64,000 bases of DNA from Chitinophagales bacterium (GTDB lineage Bacteria; Bacteroidota; Bacteroidia; Chitinophagales; Chitinophagaceae), in contig JAFLBI010000001.1 of assembly GCA_017303835.1 (NCBI GenBank), forward strand, positions 930,001 to 994,000, written 5' to 3'. The position numbers and the translations under genes were made by a program. Shown one piece after another: positions 33,585-42,176 of this stretch. Each line of letters begins with the position of its first letter. Positions within the stretch are counted from its first letter, which is position 1. The notes under the pieces are model-generated. The model did no database searches, was not told the origin of the DNA, and was given only the letters and a program-made list of their open reading frames with translations.

Positions 33585-36545
33585 TTATCCTGTTTCTTCC
33601 AACCGAATAATTGTTCCACCGTTACTTGCTGTTTGTATTTGGAGGCTAAAGCCAATTTCTACAGCCCTAGCCTGCATGTTCTGTAATCCGAAGCCTTGCT
33701 CCCTGCTATCTAGAGCAAACCCTTTTCCGTCATCTTCTATTTGAAAACATATGCGTTGTTGATTTGCAAAATGTATCCGGATATTATTGGCATCCGCATG
33801 CTTACATGCATTTTGTAAAGCTTCCTGCAAAACCCGGAACAAGTTGAGTGAAATCTGGGGGGTTAAAATCCGTTCTTCATGAATATCGGTAACAAAATGC
33901 AGTTGCTGTCCCTGATAATACTTGCTGATTCTTGTTGCATAGGTCTTGAATCGATCCACAAAAGCCGTCAAAGTCAATTGTTCGTTATTCAATACCCAAA
34001 TAGTTTCACGCAGATAACCCATGATGTTTGCTGCATAATCATGTAATTCATCCACGTAAGTATCTTCAATTGTCTCTTGTTGCTTTAGTTGATGAATACC
34101 AGATATCAATGCTGAAGTGTATGCCCCGATATTATCATGCAAATCCCTGCTGATACGCCCACGTTCATCCTGCAACTGTTTTTGTACTTGTAGTGCCTGT
34201 ATTTTTTTTCGATACCTGATTCGGTTATACTGAACAGTAAAAACAACTGCAATTACCATCAGTGCTGCAATCATGAGCGCATAAAAGCTTTTGGTTTCCC
34301 AAAAAGCCGGATAGACTTCTATACGTAAACTTGCAATGGGTGCTTTTGAGAGTCCAGCAAGTGTATATGCAGCCCTGAGCTCCAGAACCGATTCACCTTT
34401 GGGCAGATTGGAATAAGTGACGCTTGATTCATCGTATTTCAATGTTTGCCATTGATCATCTACGCCCTTTAAACGGTACTGATAAAAAATCGCTTTCGGT
34501 TGTAATGCCTGTCGCAATGAAAAAGAGAATCGGATACTTTTGTAACCGGGTTGAACAGCCAGAACGCCATTGTCTATTTGTTGGGGCTCTCCATTCAATA
34601 ATACCTCAGCAATCTTAGCCTCCACGAAAGCATCTTGTGCAGTAAATCTATCTGCGTCAATACTGATCAATCCTCGAACACTGCCAGCCAGAATTTCGCC
34701 CGACTGATTGGCAAACAAAGCACCAATAACAAAATCATCTGATGGAAGTCCATCTTTACTGCTGATTAGGTCTATCTGTTGTTTGGTCTGATCAATTACA
34801 TTTATACCTGAACTGGTGGTTGCCCATATCCTATTTTTCCGGTCAACAGCAATACCATAAATCAGGTTACTACTCAACCCCTGCTCTGTTGAGTAATGCA
34901 TTAATCGATCTTTGCGAATACAAAAAATTCCATTGCTTAATGTAGCAATCCAAATGCGTCCGTCCTTATCTTCTGTAACTGCAGTAATGATGGTTCGGCC
35001 AAATACATCCGTGATGCTCTTAGAGCGATAAACCTGCTTTACTGATAAGTCGCTACTACGTTGTTCCAGACCAATATGCTTACTAATCCATAACTGCTGA
35101 TGTGTATCTTCAAATACATGCAGACTATACCATCCTGCTACATCCTTCTTCTTGTATGAATAATAAGATTGCCACTGCTTTGTAGTAGGCTGATACACAA
35201 AGAATCCTTTTTCTGTTGCCAGAAAAACCCTGCCGGTAGCATCACAAAAAAGATATAAGACAGATTGTGTTTGTAATAAGGAATCATTCCGCGTAAAAGC
35301 TTGCAGCGATTTGCCTGTAGAATCAAGCACATACACACCTTTTCTTTGAATTGCCACCCAAAGCCTTGATTGTTGATCAACAGTAAGCGATGTTACCCTG
35401 TTTGCAGCAAATAATTTATCAACCGGTTTATGCTTATTTACCAGCGAAAACTTATACAAACCATCTGCAGAACCTATCCATCTATAACCACCTAAATCAG
35501 CCACTGAAGTAACTGGCTCTTCTTGTAAACCTGTTTTGTATAAAAAAAACTTTCGAAAAGAAGGATGGTGATAGGCAAAACCTGCATTTGCTGAGCCAAC
35601 CCATACATTGGCCTGCCTGTCTTCATATGCGCATAAGATATTAGCAGAGGGAATAGACTGTTGCGTGGGTTGATAACTAATAGTATCTGTTATAGCATAG
35701 CCTTCTATGATAAACACTCCTGCTAAAGTAGACACCCATGCTTGTCCGTTTCGCAATAAGGCAATATGCTGTATGGGAGATGGTAATGAAAGTGTTTTGT
35801 TCAACCACTTACTCGAGCGCGTATCGAAAAAATGAATGGTGGGAAGATTCTCATCTGTATAACACCATAAAACAGATGCAGTATCCATCACGTGCTTGAT
35901 AATGACATCTCTTGATCTTAAAGCTGCAGGTAATAGCGCAATAGTACGTGGTTGATATTGTTTATTACGACTTGCCAAAAGGACGCCTTTCTTAGTAGAA
36001 CTTCCCCACAGATTGCCTTCCTGATCAAAGACCGGACTTCTTAAATCGCGCAATCCGGTATCAGCTTGAATCATCTGCCCTTTGTTATTGATGAAAACCG
36101 AAAAACTGTGCTGGATAAACAAATTGTTTTGCCGATCGCGGATAATGGTCTGATAATTTCGGTACAATTCTGTTCGCTCTGTTGCGGAAAAATAATACCG
36201 TGTGAATTTGCCGGTACGCTTATCGAGTTTATTCAAACCACTTCTTGTACCAACCCATAAATAACCAAGCGCATCTTCTTCAATGGATAAAACAAACTGA
36301 TCGCTAATAGTGGTGGTATCTTTTGGGTTACACTTATAGACCCTGAATTTTCTTCCGTCAAAACTATTTAGGCCATCTTGGGTACCAATCCAGAGCAATC
36401 CGTCTTTATCTTGAAAAATTACGTGGACACTGTTTTGGGATAACCCATCTTTGGTGTTAAAGCCTACGAATCGGTACTGCGTCTGGGCAAAAGCCGAGAA
36501 CATGAATAAACAGCATATTCCTATCAGCAGCAGTCTAGATAACAT
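33585..36545 (-). CDS. Histidine kinase with two-component propeller sensor
   Basis: This 986-residue hybrid-like sensor (no receiver) has a signal peptide (ending SAFAQ), a two-bladed array of periplasmic 'reg_prop' repeats (GLSQNSVHVIFQDKDGLLWIGT, etc., to about 690), a Y_Y_Y domain (about 640-750), one transmembrane helix (near 762) and a HisKA_3 core with H803 (ISRDLHDNIGAY), N-box NACKHAD and GFGLQNMQARA. It senses an unknown extracellular ligand, often a glycan or its breakdown product in related systems. ATG at 36545 is preferred; TTG at 36575 is also open. Confidence 0.9.
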   Translation of the reverse strand: MLSRLLLIGICCLFMFSAFAQTQYRFVGFNTKDGLSQNSVHVIFQDKDGLLWIGTQDGLNSFDGRKFRVYKCNPKDTTTISDQFVLSIEEDALGYLWVGTRSGLNKLDKRTGKFTRYYFSATERTELYRNYQTIIRDRQNNLFIQHSFSVFINNKGQMIQADTGLRDLRSPVFDQEGNLWGSSTKKGVLLASRNKQYQPRTIALLPAALRSRDVIIKHVMDTASVLWCYTDENLPTIHFFDTRSSKWLNKTLSLPSPIQHIALLRNGQAWVSTLAGVFIIEGYAITDTISYQPTQQSIPSANILCAYEDRQANVWVGSANAGFAYHHPSFRKFFLYKTGLQEEPVTSVADLGGYRWIGSADGLYKFSLVNKHKPVDKLFAANRVTSLTVDQQSRLWVAIQRKGVYVLDSTGKSLQAFTRNDSLLQTQSVLYLFCDATGRVFLATEKGFFVYQPTTKQWQSYYSYKKKDVAGWYSLHVFEDTHQQLWISKHIGLEQRSSDLSVKQVYRSKSITDVFGRTIITAVTEDKDGRIWIATLSNGIFCIRKDRLMHYSTEQGLSSNLIYGIAVDRKNRIWATTSSGINVIDQTKQQIDLISSKDGLPSDDFVIGALFANQSGEILAGSVRGLISIDADRFTAQDAFVEAKIAEVLLNGEPQQIDNGVLAVQPGYKSIRFSFSLRQALQPKAIFYQYRLKGVDDQWQTLKYDESSVTYSNLPKGESVLELRAAYTLAGLSKAPIASLRIEVYPAFWETKSFYALMIAALMVIAVVFTVQYNRIRYRKKIQALQVQKQLQDERGRISRDLHDNIGAYTSALISGIHQLKQQETIEDTYVDELHDYAANIMGYLRETIWVLNNEQLTLTAFVDRFKTYATRISKYYQGQQLHFVTDIHEERILTPQISLNLFRVLQEALQNACKHADANNIRIHFANQQRICFQIEDDGKGFALDSREQGFGLQNMQARAVEIGFSLQIQTASNGGTIIRLEETG

Positions 36546-36666
36546 AGGTGTATCAAGATAGTCAAATGCATTCAATCGGCTTGTATATGGTTGAATCGCT
36601 AGCGAGTAAAAAAATCAAAAAAGACTAGTCTGGATAGCACTCAAACCCTATTTTTGCAGCCCGGTT

Positions 36667-36751
36667 GCCCAGGTGTTGAAACTGGTAGACAAGCCACTTT
36701 GAGGTGGTGGTGCCCGTAAAGGGCGTGCAAGTTCGAATCTTGTCCTGGGCA
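36667..36751 (+). tRNA. tRNA-Leu (GAG anticodon)
   Basis: An 85-nt cloverleaf: acceptor GCCCAGG pairs with CCTGGGC, D-arm with GGTAGACA, anticodon stem CCACT/GGTGG with loop TTGAGGT (anticodon GAG, T33 before it), a class II variable arm GCCC/GGGC, T-loop GTTCGAATC and discriminator A at 36751. The long variable arm and GAG anticodon point to leucine (CUC/CUU). CCA is not encoded. A terminator follows directly. Confidence 0.93.
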
Positions 36752-36755
36752 CAAA

Positions 36756-36786
36756 GCCCCCAACAGGAAGTGTTGAGGGCTTTTTT
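36756..36786 (+). terminator. Terminator of tRNA-Leu
   Basis: GCCCCCAACA (36756-36765) pairs with TGTTGAGGGC (36771-36780) with one mismatch, then six T's. Confidence 0.85.
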
Positions 36787-36855
36787 ATTGGATGCGTGCA
36801 AAGCTTGCTGTGCTAAGCAGACAAGGAAAAAAGCCTCCACGCTGAAAGCGGGGTT

Positions 36856-37004
36856 AGGGCTTTGAGTAAGACCTCCTTCTTGATCACCGAAGGTAATCTT
36901 GTCTATATCACTTCGCTTAGAGCAAAACGCCCACCGAACCAAAGGTTCGGGAAGGGCTTTGGGTAAGACCTCCCGTTAAGATCGCCACAAGTAATCTTGT
37001 GTAT
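36856..37004. repeat. Two diverged direct repeats, about 52 bp each
   Basis: AGGGCTTTGAGTAAGACCTC at 36856 and AGGGCTTTGGGTAAGACCTC at 36953 start two copies that stay similar for about 52 bp (both contain GTAATCTTGT). The copies are 97 bp apart. A CCGAACC-AAA-GGTTCGG hairpin (36934-36950) lies just before the second. They fall in the non-coding stretch after tRNA-Leu. Confidence 0.7.
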
Positions 37005-37266
37005 AATGCCCATCGCGGTGTCCCCACCGCGATTATTGTAAATTATATTCAACCCCTTCAGGGTTGTGATTTCGTTTACCGCTCTATCCTATTCATATTG
37101 GACGCCTTCAGCGTCCGGTAAAGCCAGATCAAAAAATGATATTCACCCCAGGCTGAAGTCCGGGGAAATACCCGCAAACTTCATCCTAATTATTTCCAGG
37201 GACTTAAGTCCCCGGTATACTAAAACCAAACTACGCTTCTTCATTACCCCCGACTTTAGTCGGGGG
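36934..37266. repeat. Array of palindromes with CTTCAG-like cores
   Basis: Between tRNA-Leu and the DUF2130 gene I see at least seven hairpins: 36934-36950, 37012-37033 (ATCGCGGTG/CACCGCGAT), 37050-37066 (CAACCC-CTTCA-GGGTTG), 37100-37116 (GGACGC-CTTCA-GCGTCC), 37146-37165 (CCCC...GGCTGAAGTCCGGGG), 37199-37212 (GGGACTTAAGTCCC) and 37247-37266 (CCCCCGACTTTAGTCGGGGG). Five share cores like CTTCA, CTGAAG, CTTAAG or CTTTAG. This 616-bp gap holds no credible gene. Confidence 0.8.
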
Positions 37267-37367
37267 ATACATAAAATCTCAGCTCTTAATGCTAAAACTG
37301 TTCAACACAAACACATCCACGCAACTCCCCACAATTGCTGTAATTTGTAGCCAAATTCAGCGAGGAT

Positions 37368-38606
37368 ATGTCAGGATTGATCATTTGCCCCAATTGCAGT
37401 CACCAGTTTGAACCTACCGACGCATTTCGGGAAGAGGTACAGAAAGAATTAAACGCCAAAGCCGCCGCATGGCAAAGCAAGAAAGAAGAAGAATTCAAGC
37501 TCAAAGAAGCCCAATTGCAACAACAACTGCAACAAAAAGATGCAGAAGCCAAGCAGCAATTACAACAAGCCATACAACAGCAGGAAGCACAGATGCGTCA
37601 GCAACTGGCACAGGATTTTGAAAACCGCATGCGCTTGCTACAGGAAGACAATCAGCAAAAAGAAGAACAGCTGAAAAAAGCAAGGGCGATTGAGCTGGAC
37701 ATGATGCGCCTGCAACAGGAACTGAAAAATAAAGAACAGGAACTGGAAATATCCGTACAGAAAAAAGTATTAGAAGAAAGAGAACGCATCAAAGAACAAT
37801 TGCAAAAAGAGGAACAGGAAAAACGCAGCCTCAAAGAACAGGAACACCAATTACAACTGCGTGAGCTGCAGAAGCAATTAGACGACCAGAAAAAACTGGC
37901 CGAAGAAATGAAGCGTAAGGCCGAACAAGGCAGCATGCAATTACAAGGTGAAGTACAGGAATTGATGCTGGAAGAAATTTTGCACACAACTTTTCCTTTC
38001 GACAAAATTGAAGAAGTGGGCAAAGGTGTACGCGGTGCTGATTGTATCCAGATCGTACACAACAGCTTTGGTCAGGAAGCTGGTAAGATCATTTATGAAA
38101 GTAAACGCACCAAAGACTTTGCCAACGACTGGATTGAAAAACTCAAAGCAGATATGCGCACCCTTGGTGCCGATGTGGCGGTGATTGTGACGCAAGCTCT
38201 CCCCAAAGACATGGAACGCTTTGGTGAAAAAGATGGCGTCTATATCTGCACTTTCGCGGAAGTACGCAGCGTGGCACTCTTACTGCGCAATGCCATTCTT
38301 AAATTGTTTGATGCACGCAAGAGCCAAGAGAACAAGGGCGACAAAATGGTGATGCTCTACGATTACCTCACCAGCAACGAATTTGGTGAACAATGGAAGG
38401 CGATTAGAGAAGGCTTCATGGCCATGAAACTCAGCATACAGAAAGAGAAAGATGCCATGGAAAAACTTTGGAAGCTGCGTGAAAAGCAATTGGAAAAAGT
38501 ATTGTTGAACGCAGCGCATATCAAAGGCTCAGTAGAAGGCATTGCCGGTGCAGATGCAGTAAACCTGAATTTATTGGAAGACATCGATCCACAACTGGAT
38601 GCATGA
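37368..38606 (+). CDS. DUF2130 coiled-coil protein with nuclease-like fold
   Basis: This 412-residue protein has a short CPNC zinc-type motif (residues 7-10), a long Gln/Glu/Lys-rich coiled coil (about 20-190), then the DUF2130 domain, whose D225 (VRGADCIQIV) and E244-x-K246 (IIYESKRT) fit a PD-(D/E)xK nuclease-type site, though activity is unproven. A second helical part (about 320-390) ends the protein. The ATG at 37368 is the first. The downstream gene starts inside its last four bases (ATGA), so the two are translationally coupled. Confidence 0.85.
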   Translation: MSGLIICPNCSHQFEPTDAFREEVQKELNAKAAAWQSKKEEEFKLKEAQLQQQLQQKDAEAKQQLQQAIQQQEAQMRQQLAQDFENRMRLLQEDNQQKEEQLKKARAIELDMMRLQQELKNKEQELEISVQKKVLEERERIKEQLQKEEQEKRSLKEQEHQLQLRELQKQLDDQKKLAEEMKRKAEQGSMQLQGEVQELMLEEILHTTFPFDKIEEVGKGVRGADCIQIVHNSFGQEAGKIIYESKRTKDFANDWIEKLKADMRTLGADVAVIVTQALPKDMERFGEKDGVYICTFAEVRSVALLLRNAILKLFDARKSQENKGDKMVMLYDYLTSNEFGEQWKAIREGFMAMKLSIQKEKDAMEKLWKLREKQLEKVLLNAAHIKGSVEGIAGADAVNLNLLEDIDPQLDA

Positions 38607-39694
38607 TTGAACTGAATACCGATAACCAGCCCGATAAACCATCGAGAAAGAAACCCATTTTTCCGGTGAATCCGCAGTTGCGACAATACCTCACGCGCTA
38701 TGGCCGCGAAGTAAAATTGCCACTCACCTATAAAGATTTATTACGCTTTACCTATACCCTTCCACTCAAGAATAAAAAAGGTGAAGCCACTTCCTGGGAA
38801 ACGGCTAGTTATGATATGCAGGACTGGGAATACCTGCGCGAGAACTTGGTGAAGATTTATGCGATCTTAAAAACGGAAGGTGATCTCAGCTTCATCAATC
38901 ACTTGGATGTGGCGCGTGTTGATTTCTGCTATTTCGGTAATAGTCAGCCCTTCCGCATCCGCATCGTCAACAAGTTTAATGATAACTACGATCATTACTA
39001 TATCAAACAAGCAGACGCCAATCGTATTTATGGTTTGGAATTAGAGCATATCCTCTCTCCTAACCACATTACTTTCTTTACCGACCACAACACCCTGATT
39101 GAAGAACATATTCCCGGTGTGCCCGGCGATCTGTTCATCAAGGAATACCTGCAAAACGAGAATACCAATAAGATTCGTTTGGCAAAAGAGTTTGTAAAAT
39201 TCAATGAACGCTGTTTTGTGCATTTACTGGGCGATATGCGTGCGTACAATTTTGTAGTGAGCATTATTCCCGACATTGAAGACTTTCAATACCGCATTCG
39301 CGCGATTGATTTTGATCAGCAGAGTTATGAAGGCAGAAAGAGCCTATACCTGCCGCAGTTTTTCAAAGAGAACAATCCCTATGTAGAAACGGTGATGCAA
39401 CACCTCGACAAAAAATCCATCGCCCAATACCAAACAGAAGAAAGAACCATGATCGCCTGGCGTTTGGTTTCTTCCCGCTATCGCGTGAAAGAATTGTTGG
39501 ACTTAATGGGTATTGACCAAATCTCTACACCTGAGAAAACACAACAACTCAAGGAAGAACTCAGTGCCTACTTTCAACAACCGCTTTTCCTGAAAGCCAA
39601 GACCATGGGCCAATTGGTGAAAGTGCAATTGAAACAAATGTTGCGCAAGAGTCTGTTGATTCTACCTAAATCGAAAAGTAATTCTGTGTATTAA
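38603..39694 (+). CDS. Unknown protein with kinase-like motifs
   Basis: This 363-residue cytosolic protein is unrecognised by family. It carries a set reminiscent of protein-kinase-like or aminoglycoside-phosphotransferase folds: E-E-H-I-P-G-V near 167-173 (hinge-like), G210-D211-M-R-A-Y-N216 (catalytic-loop-like) and I235-D236-F-D238 (DFG-like), with a candidate lysine in IVNKFND (K124). This is inference from motif order alone. It overlaps the DUF2130 gene by four bases, and its stop overlaps the convergent phosphopantetheinyl transferase stop. Confidence 0.65.
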   Translation: MIELNTDNQPDKPSRKKPIFPVNPQLRQYLTRYGREVKLPLTYKDLLRFTYTLPLKNKKGEATSWETASYDMQDWEYLRENLVKIYAILKTEGDLSFINHLDVARVDFCYFGNSQPFRIRIVNKFNDNYDHYYIKQADANRIYGLELEHILSPNHITFFTDHNTLIEEHIPGVPGDLFIKEYLQNENTNKIRLAKEFVKFNERCFVHLLGDMRAYNFVVSIIPDIEDFQYRIRAIDFDQQSYEGRKSLYLPQFFKENNPYVETVMQHLDKKSIAQYQTEERTMIAWRLVSSRYRVKELLDLMGIDQISTPEKTQQLKEELSAYFQQPLFLKAKTMGQLVKVQLKQMLRKSLLILPKSKSNSVY

Positions 39695-40359
39695 ACCGGC
39701 GTGACCGTCCACACAAGCGACTGCTTACCCAATTGCCTAAAATGTAATAAGAGTTTTTCCTGTACCTCGTCTTTCCAAAACATGGCATCCATGGTACCCT
39801 GCTCGTTTAAAGCAAAGGGCATGATGCGCAGCGCTTCGCTGAAATCCACATCGCCATTGCCCCACCATTTGAACATGGCTTCTTTGGCACTCCACAAAAA
39901 TGTGAGCAAAGCTGTCTGCTGCTCTGCCGGAAAAGTATTCACGAAACGCTGTTCTTGTGGATGCAGGTATTTGTGTTTGATGCGGTGTACCCGCTCGGTG
40001 AAAGTTTCAATATCAATACCCACGCGATGATTGGTACTCACAATAGCTGCTGCATAATCGCCGCAATGCGAGATGGAAAAATGAAATGCCTCGCTAGGTA
40101 AAAATGGTTTGCGTGTATCCGCAATCAGGATTTCTTCGTAAGGAAATGCAGGAAACAAATAGCGCAACAAGTATCGTCCGGCCAAATGCTGTAAGCGCTT
40201 GTGCGGATGCGAAATCTCTCGCTGCAAAGGCACGGTGGTGCTGAAAAAATCTTCCGTTTCTTCCAGCTTCCATACGGCCAAACGGCTGCTCGCGTTGATA
40301 TCTTGTTGATAAAACAGAGGCATGCGCGAATATCTGTTTTTCCCTGCGCGATTACTCAT
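39691..40359 (-). CDS. 4'-phosphopantetheinyl transferase superfamily protein
   Basis: This 222-residue Sfp-type enzyme attaches the phosphopantetheine arm of CoA to carrier proteins. Motifs are clear: FSISHCGDYAAAI, GIDIE (metal-binding D and E) and WSAKEAMFKWWG. It could serve acyl carrier protein or a secondary carrier. ATG at 40359 and at 40323 are both possible. It is divergent from dcd by a 40-bp gap and convergent with the kinase-like gene; their stop codons overlap. Confidence 0.9.
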   Translation of the reverse strand: MSNRAGKNRYSRMPLFYQQDINASSRLAVWKLEETEDFFSTTVPLQREISHPHKRLQHLAGRYLLRYLFPAFPYEEILIADTRKPFLPSEAFHFSISHCGDYAAAIVSTNHRVGIDIETFTERVHRIKHKYLHPQEQRFVNTFPAEQQTALLTFLWSAKEAMFKWWGNGDVDFSEALRIMPFALNEQGTMDAMFWKDEVQEKLLLHFRQLGKQSLVWTVTPV

Positions 40360-40399
40360 TTATTTGCCATTAATTCGTACAAAATCAACTGAATCGAAC

Positions 40400-40936
40400 A
40401 TGATCCTCTCCGATTCCCGCATACTGGAAGAAATCAGCAAGGGCACCATTAAGATTGAGCCTTACGACAGAAGCTGCCTCGGTAGTAATAGCTATGATGT
40501 GCACCTTGGCAAATGGCTGGCTACTTATACCAACCACATTCTGGATGCCAAGCAACACAACCAGATCGAGTATTTCGAGATACCGGATGAGGGCTTTGTT
40601 TTATACCCCCACGTATTCTATCTCGGTGTAACCCAAGAGTACACCGAAACCCATGCACATGTGCCTTTCTTAGAAGGCAAATCTTCTACCGGTCGTTTAG
40701 GTATTGATATCCACGCCACAGCCGGTAAGGGCGATGTTGGTTTTTGTGGTAACTGGACTTTGGAAATATCCGTAAAGCAGCCTGTGAAAGTGTATAAGGG
40801 CATGCCCATTGGCCAGTTGATTTATTTCCCAGTAGAAGGACCTATTGAAGTGGCCTACAACCAAAAGAAAAACGCCAAGTATAGCCAGCAGCCCGATAAG
40901 CCTATTGAGAGCATGATGTGGAAGAATCAATTTTAA
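40400..40936 (+). CDS. dcd: dCTP deaminase
   Basis: This 178-residue trimeric enzyme deaminates dCTP to dUTP for thymidylate synthesis. The start MILSDSRILEEI, SCLGSNSYDVHLG, and the catalytic region VPFLEGKSSTGRLGIDIHATAG with GNWTLEI fit the family, with the usual glutamate. An upstream ATG in frame (40322) would extend into the divergent gene and is rejected. Following it at 40937-40978 is a low-complexity TTGATT-type repeat. Confidence 0.95.
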   Translation: MILSDSRILEEISKGTIKIEPYDRSCLGSNSYDVHLGKWLATYTNHILDAKQHNQIEYFEIPDEGFVLYPHVFYLGVTQEYTETHAHVPFLEGKSSTGRLGIDIHATAGKGDVGFCGNWTLEISVKQPVKVYKGMPIGQLIYFPVEGPIEVAYNQKKNAKYSQQPDKPIESMMWKNQF

Positions 40937-40978
40937 ATTGACAATTGATTATTGTTGATTGATTTTTGACTATTAGCA
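40937..40978. repeat. Low-complexity TTGATT-type repeat
   Basis: ATTGACAATTGATTATTGTTGATT... with repeated TTGATT/TTGATTG units just after the dcd stop. A similar block lies at 43476. The rest of the gap to 41096 has an inverted repeat TGAAGCAG (40993-41000)/CTGCTTCA (41021-41028). Confidence 0.6.
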
Positions 40979-41096
40979 ATTCATGGATTAAATGAAGCAG
41001 CTACACATATTCCTTTGAGCCTGCTTCACTGCTGCAGAAGTTGAAAGACATTAGTATACCGACAGATAGCAATACCTAATACCCGTCTATAACTTT

Positions 41097-42068
41097 ATGG
41101 CAGAAATTATATCTAAGCGACATAGCATAAAGTTCTATCTGGCTTTAGTAATCATTTGCCTTTTGTTTTTATTAATGGCAACTCTTTTCTTGAACGGATT
41201 TTTAGAACAAAGGAGTAATAACTATTTATACCCTAAAGATTATTTATTGCTTGTGCTTAGTATTCTGGCGTATTGCAGTGTACCTTATTTTATATATGCT
41301 CAATTTAAAAATGCGCCTATCATAAAAGTGAATGCGCACTCCATCACAATAAATCGTGAAGAACTATTCTGGTCAGATATGGTAGAGATTGAGCTTGTAG
41401 GCAAGAGAAAAGTCCCATCGATTATTGGTAAAGATTACGCAGAATCAGCTGCATTCAGTTTCAAAAACGGCACAACCAAAGTCATATTCGATGACATGTA
41501 TGCAAATACTTGGGAGATAAAATCTTTCATCCAAATGGTTATTATCGATAAGAAGCCATTCTCTACTAGTCCCAATACATTCATTGACAAGGATAAACCC
41601 TCATTAGATTTTTTTGACACTTTTAAAGGAAATCAGCTAACATCTTTCAGGGGAATTCTACTTTGGGCGTTTATTATCTTTATCAATTTAAAATTTTTCA
41701 TTTTCACTAGCCCTTTAAACTTAAAAGGACTGCCTTATATCACCGGCTTTTCAGTAGTCTTCTTTATGCTGTTCTCTTATCAAATGTATTATTTTGAGGT
41801 CTCGGATAATTATCTTGTCATTCGCAATCATAATTTCTTCTGGATAAGAAAAGCCTATAGGATTGATCAATTGAAAGAAATCGTATTTGAGACCAAAGGG
41901 AAATTGCCTAATTGTTTACGCGTCATCACAAAAGACTTTAAGTACAATTTTTTTCCGGCATGCACACTTCACAACGAAGATTGGTTAGCCTTTAAAAATA
42001 AATTAGAAACCTATCACATCAAGGTTAGAAACGAGTGTATTCCTGACCCTACAGCTTCTTCTGATTAA
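41097..42068 (+). CDS. Membrane protein with two PH-like halves, unknown
   Basis: This 323-residue protein has two transmembrane helices, then a soluble beta-rich part with NREELFWSDMVEIELVGKRKVPS (about 80-102), a second pair of helices (about 185-235), and a second beta-rich part with RIDQLKEIVFETKG. This repeat of a helix pair plus PH-like strand segment resembles bacterial PH-domain membrane proteins. The gene is A/T-rich relative to its neighbours. Function unknown; ATG at 41097 chosen. Confidence 0.65.
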   Translation: MAEIISKRHSIKFYLALVIICLLFLLMATLFLNGFLEQRSNNYLYPKDYLLLVLSILAYCSVPYFIYAQFKNAPIIKVNAHSITINREELFWSDMVEIELVGKRKVPSIIGKDYAESAAFSFKNGTTKVIFDDMYANTWEIKSFIQMVIIDKKPFSTSPNTFIDKDKPSLDFFDTFKGNQLTSFRGILLWAFIIFINLKFFIFTSPLNLKGLPYITGFSVVFFMLFSYQMYYFEVSDNYLVIRNHNFFWIRKAYRIDQLKEIVFETKGKLPNCLRVITKDFKYNFFPACTLHNEDWLAFKNKLETYHIKVRNECIPDPTASSD

Positions 42069-42176
42069 ACGAGATTTCATAGATAGTTATAATCAACCTT
42101 AAGCAATTAACAATTGTAATAACGAATCATTAAAAGTGCTTCTCGTTATGTAAATTAGCTACTGATCCTTTAATAC

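Noticed and set aside
36756-37270. CRISPR array after tRNA-Leu
   Set aside because: The hairpins differ in sequence and spacing and there are no regular spacers or cas genes.
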